From positions 18,111,501 to 18,175,500 of the forward strand of contig NC_059346.1 in the NCBI RefSeq assembly GCF_019703515.2: a stretch of DNA of 64,000 bases, given 5' to 3'. Position numbers and translations under genes: made by a program. This document shows positions 61,637 to 64,000 of the stretch, in pieces. Each line of letters opens with the position of its first letter. Position 1 is the first letter of the stretch. This DNA is from Myxocyprinus asiaticus (taxonomy: Eukaryota > Chordata > Actinopteri > Cypriniformes > Catostomidae). The notes beneath the pieces were generated by a model. The model saw only the letters and a program-made list of their open reading frames with translations. It did no database searches and was not told the DNA's origin.

Positions 61637-64000
61637 CGGTGAGTAGTTGCAAGACTTTCTGTAATAATTTAGTCTAAATGGCGATTTAAATCAAATTTTT
61701 TGTGTTGTTTTTGGTCGGTGACTTTTATAAATACGTTATAAATTGATAGGTTGATGTCGTTGAGGGCTGTCGTCTACCTGTGCTGCGAAAAAACCAAGAA
61801 AATGAAGACGAATGGCGTAAGTGTTCAGGAGACAGCTCCTTTTAGAATGTAAACAAAACACTAAAAGCTTCACTGACCAGCGCTGAAGTTATGTTACTCA
61901 GGTGTGAATCAATCTTCATCCTGACACTTGACTTAATAAAATACTGTCTTGTTAGTGGTCAGACGGGAAACTTGTGTTTTTGTGATCTACTGGTGATATC
62001 AAGATTTAAAGAACAGATGTGGCTACATGCTGATAGCAGTACAATGCGATATTAGTTGTTATTTTATTATTTGTAATTTATCCTCATTATTCCTCCATAG
62101 CTTTGGCTGAAATTCTCAGTCTCAAAGATATTCCCGGGAGAAAGCTCTACTATGTCCACTATATTGACTGTGAGTATTAATCATTAGCCTAAAAACTCAA
62201 TTATTCAATTCAGTCAAGTCAATTACTTGACCGTTGCTAGACATTTCTTGTCTCCACAATGTTATTTAACATTAAACGTGTGATTTTCATTAATTATTCA
62301 CAAAGAAAAACCTCTTCGAAAATGTGTTGTTTGTTGAAAGTCAATAAGAGGCTGGACGAATGGGTTACACCAGATCGGCTGGACTTGAAGAAACTTCAGT
62401 TTCCAAAGGAGGCAAAGACTCCCACAAAGAACGGCCTGCCTGGGTCTCGCCCCAGCTCTCCGGAAAGAGATGTGGTAAGAGAACTTTGTCTTTTTTTTTT
62501 TCCCAGTTACTCCTTCAGTGTTTCCATATCACAAAACCACTAGGCTGAATCCAAATATTTTCAAGGAATATTCCAGGTTCAATACAAGTTAAACTCAATC
62601 GACAGCATTTGTGGCTTAATGTTGATTACCACAAAAACTAATTTTGACTTGTCCCTCCTTTTCTTTAAAAAAAGCAAAGATCGAGGTTACACTGAGACAC
62701 TTACATTTGAAATTAATGGTGCCAATTTTAAGAGTGTTTAAAAGCAGAAATGTGAACCTTATAATTTTATAAAAGCACTTACTGTAAAAGCTGTAATATT
62801 GTTTAAATCTTTATTTTTACAGTAGTTTTATGGTTTGTTGACATTACATATAATTGGCTATAACTTTACACAGAAAAGGTGTGTGAGCGATTTTTATCAC
62901 ACTAAAGGCCAAAGTATACTTTTTCCAGATTTTCTCGACCCGCCGACACGGTCCTCGTCTGTGCGCATCTTCAGTGCCTGCGTGGCCATTGACTAAGATA
63001 CTAAAAGAGTATCACAAACTCTTGTATTAAACCTGGAATATTACTTTAAATGGCTTAACCAACATTAATTGCTCGATGGACCTCATTTATCATGTATATC
63101 ACTCCTGTGCATTTAATACTATATTTGATGGTACTACAGAGAAATTTGCCATAACTTTAGATCTGCTGACAATGTTAGGATTTATGCTAATGATTTTATG
63201 GTAATATGAAGTGTGACACAACCACACATTCCCATCTCAATGCTTCTTATTAAAGAGCTATGATATTCACAGTTGTTTTCAAATTTCACAATTTTCATGT
63301 CATTCAATCCTCTCTTCCTTTCTGTTCAAATTCAGAGGAAGAGTCTAGAGTTCAATGGTCAGTCTGCTTCAGCTCCTTCAAGAGGCAAATCCCTCCCCAC
63401 ACCGGTACAGACAAACCCTGCCCATTATACACTAATAAAACTCCACTGCTCTATCTGTCAAGCCACAGGTCAAAGTGAATGGGCTGGATTGAATACTCAT
63501 TTGAATAAGCTCTTATTATGCTTTCCAAACAGTGCGAGGGATGTTGTTTTTGCCTCATCTCAGAAATTGCAGATTGCCATGCAACATGAACATTTTATGT
63601 AAGGAATCAATTAAGAATATATATTGCAAAGGAATAAACAGTATTTCAATATTTTTCGGAATCTGTTCAGTGTTATTTTCCAATCTGAATGTAAAAGCCT
63701 CCACTTTTTCACAAAGCCAAACCCCACTGATCAGGACATAACATGTTCTAAATATTCATTACTCTTTATTTTTTATAATATGAGGTAAGTGGCAGAAGTT
63801 CTTTAATTGTTTAGTTATGTTGTGTATTTTAGTACCTTTTTTTGTATTTTGCATTTATTTTCTATGCAGTGAAAATATGATCTTTTCTATCTTATTTCTG
63901 TTTGGTCTTACAGAAGAGGAAAGCAGAATCAGTCTCTTTGGCAGCACAAGTTACTGCAGCAACTCCAGTGCCTTCACTTCCTGGTCCTGCGGAGGCCAAT
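61624..64000 (+). CDS. kat5: Histone acetyltransferase KAT5 (Tip60), 5' exons, truncated by window end
   Basis: KAT5 is the MYST-family acetyltransferase of the NuA4/TIP60 complex, acting on histones H4 and H2A and on ATM. Exons: 61624-61638, 61750-61816, 62101-62169, 62341-62474, 63336-63404 and from 63914 to the edge. All junctions are GT-AG and in phase. The N terminus MADPS leads into the chromo-barrel domain: VEGCRLPVLRKNQENEDEW, AEILSLKDIPGRKLYYVHYI, DFNKRLDEWVTPDRLDLKKL. Then comes the conserved linker KTPTKNGLPGSRPSSPERD, RGKSLPTP, and KRKAESVSLAAQVT near the end. The MYST catalytic domain lies right of the window. The exon inserted between the TP and KRK segments in the longer mammalian isoform is not evident here. 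It is transcribed away from FAM76B. Confidence 0.95.
62563..63050. mobile_element. Fold-back MITE-like repeat, copy 2, in KAT5 intron 4
   Basis: It starts AAGGAATATTCCAGGTTCAA and ends TTAAACCTGGAATATTACTT. It shares CAATACAAGTTAA, TTAATGTTGATTACCA and GACTTGTCCCTCC-like phrases with the copy at 17513-18230. Non-coding. Confidence 0.7.

Overview
The window is vertebrate nuclear DNA, almost certainly from a teleost and most likely an ostariophysan or cypriniform fish. The evidence is short coding exons with GT-AG introns, five recognisable vertebrate genes, dense CA and TA microsatellites, and fish-type mobile elements: a 5S-rRNA-derived SINE3, a tRNA-type SINE of about 395 bp, Tc1-like, hAT and TTAA-target elements, and L2, L1/Tx1, Nimb/I-like and DIRS-like retrotransposons. 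The species assignment is inference.

Layout, left to right. (1) About 1-16700, minus strand: the 5' part of a cohesin STAG2 gene. The first 361 codons lie in ten exons between 15912 and 5232, and the remaining exons lie left of the window. Its introns hold two L1/Tx1-type LINE copies, a 1.4 kb DNA element, and a three-layer nest (SINE, hAT and fold-back element) that supplies about 5.5 kb of the 6 kb first coding intron. (2) 20548-29646, minus strand: a complete 14-exon long-chain acyl-CoA synthetase of the ACSL3/ACSL4 group (671 aa, closest in architecture to ACSL4). Its introns carry two internally deleted Tc1-like copies, one split by a SINE and one split by an L2 LINE. (3) 30365-38500: upstream sequence or a 5' intron of the same gene, with a DIRS-like retrotransposon of about 5.3 kb that has inverted terminal repeats and a SINE3. 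(4) 41224-47831, minus strand: CWC15, a spliceosome protein, complete in six coding exons. A truncated Nimb/I-like LINE ends just upstream of its promoter region. (5) 51522-58956, minus strand: FAM76B, complete in ten coding exons. (6) 61624-64000, plus strand: the 5' exons of KAT5/Tip60, head-to-head with FAM76B; the gene continues beyond the window.

The genes are housekeeping genes (cohesin, lipid activation, splicing, nuclear-speckle protein, histone acetylation) with no operon-like functional link. I found no bacterial-type defence system, CRISPR array or new enzyme cluster. The most interesting content is the mobile-element archaeology. Clean target-site duplications allow several insertions to be ordered, and there is a near-complete DIRS-like element with substituted recombinase motifs, several long fold-back elements, and an ACSL protein with a changed nucleotide-binding loop. 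All gene models were assembled by hand from splice sites and reading-frame continuity. They are consistent in phase throughout, but no alignment was run.
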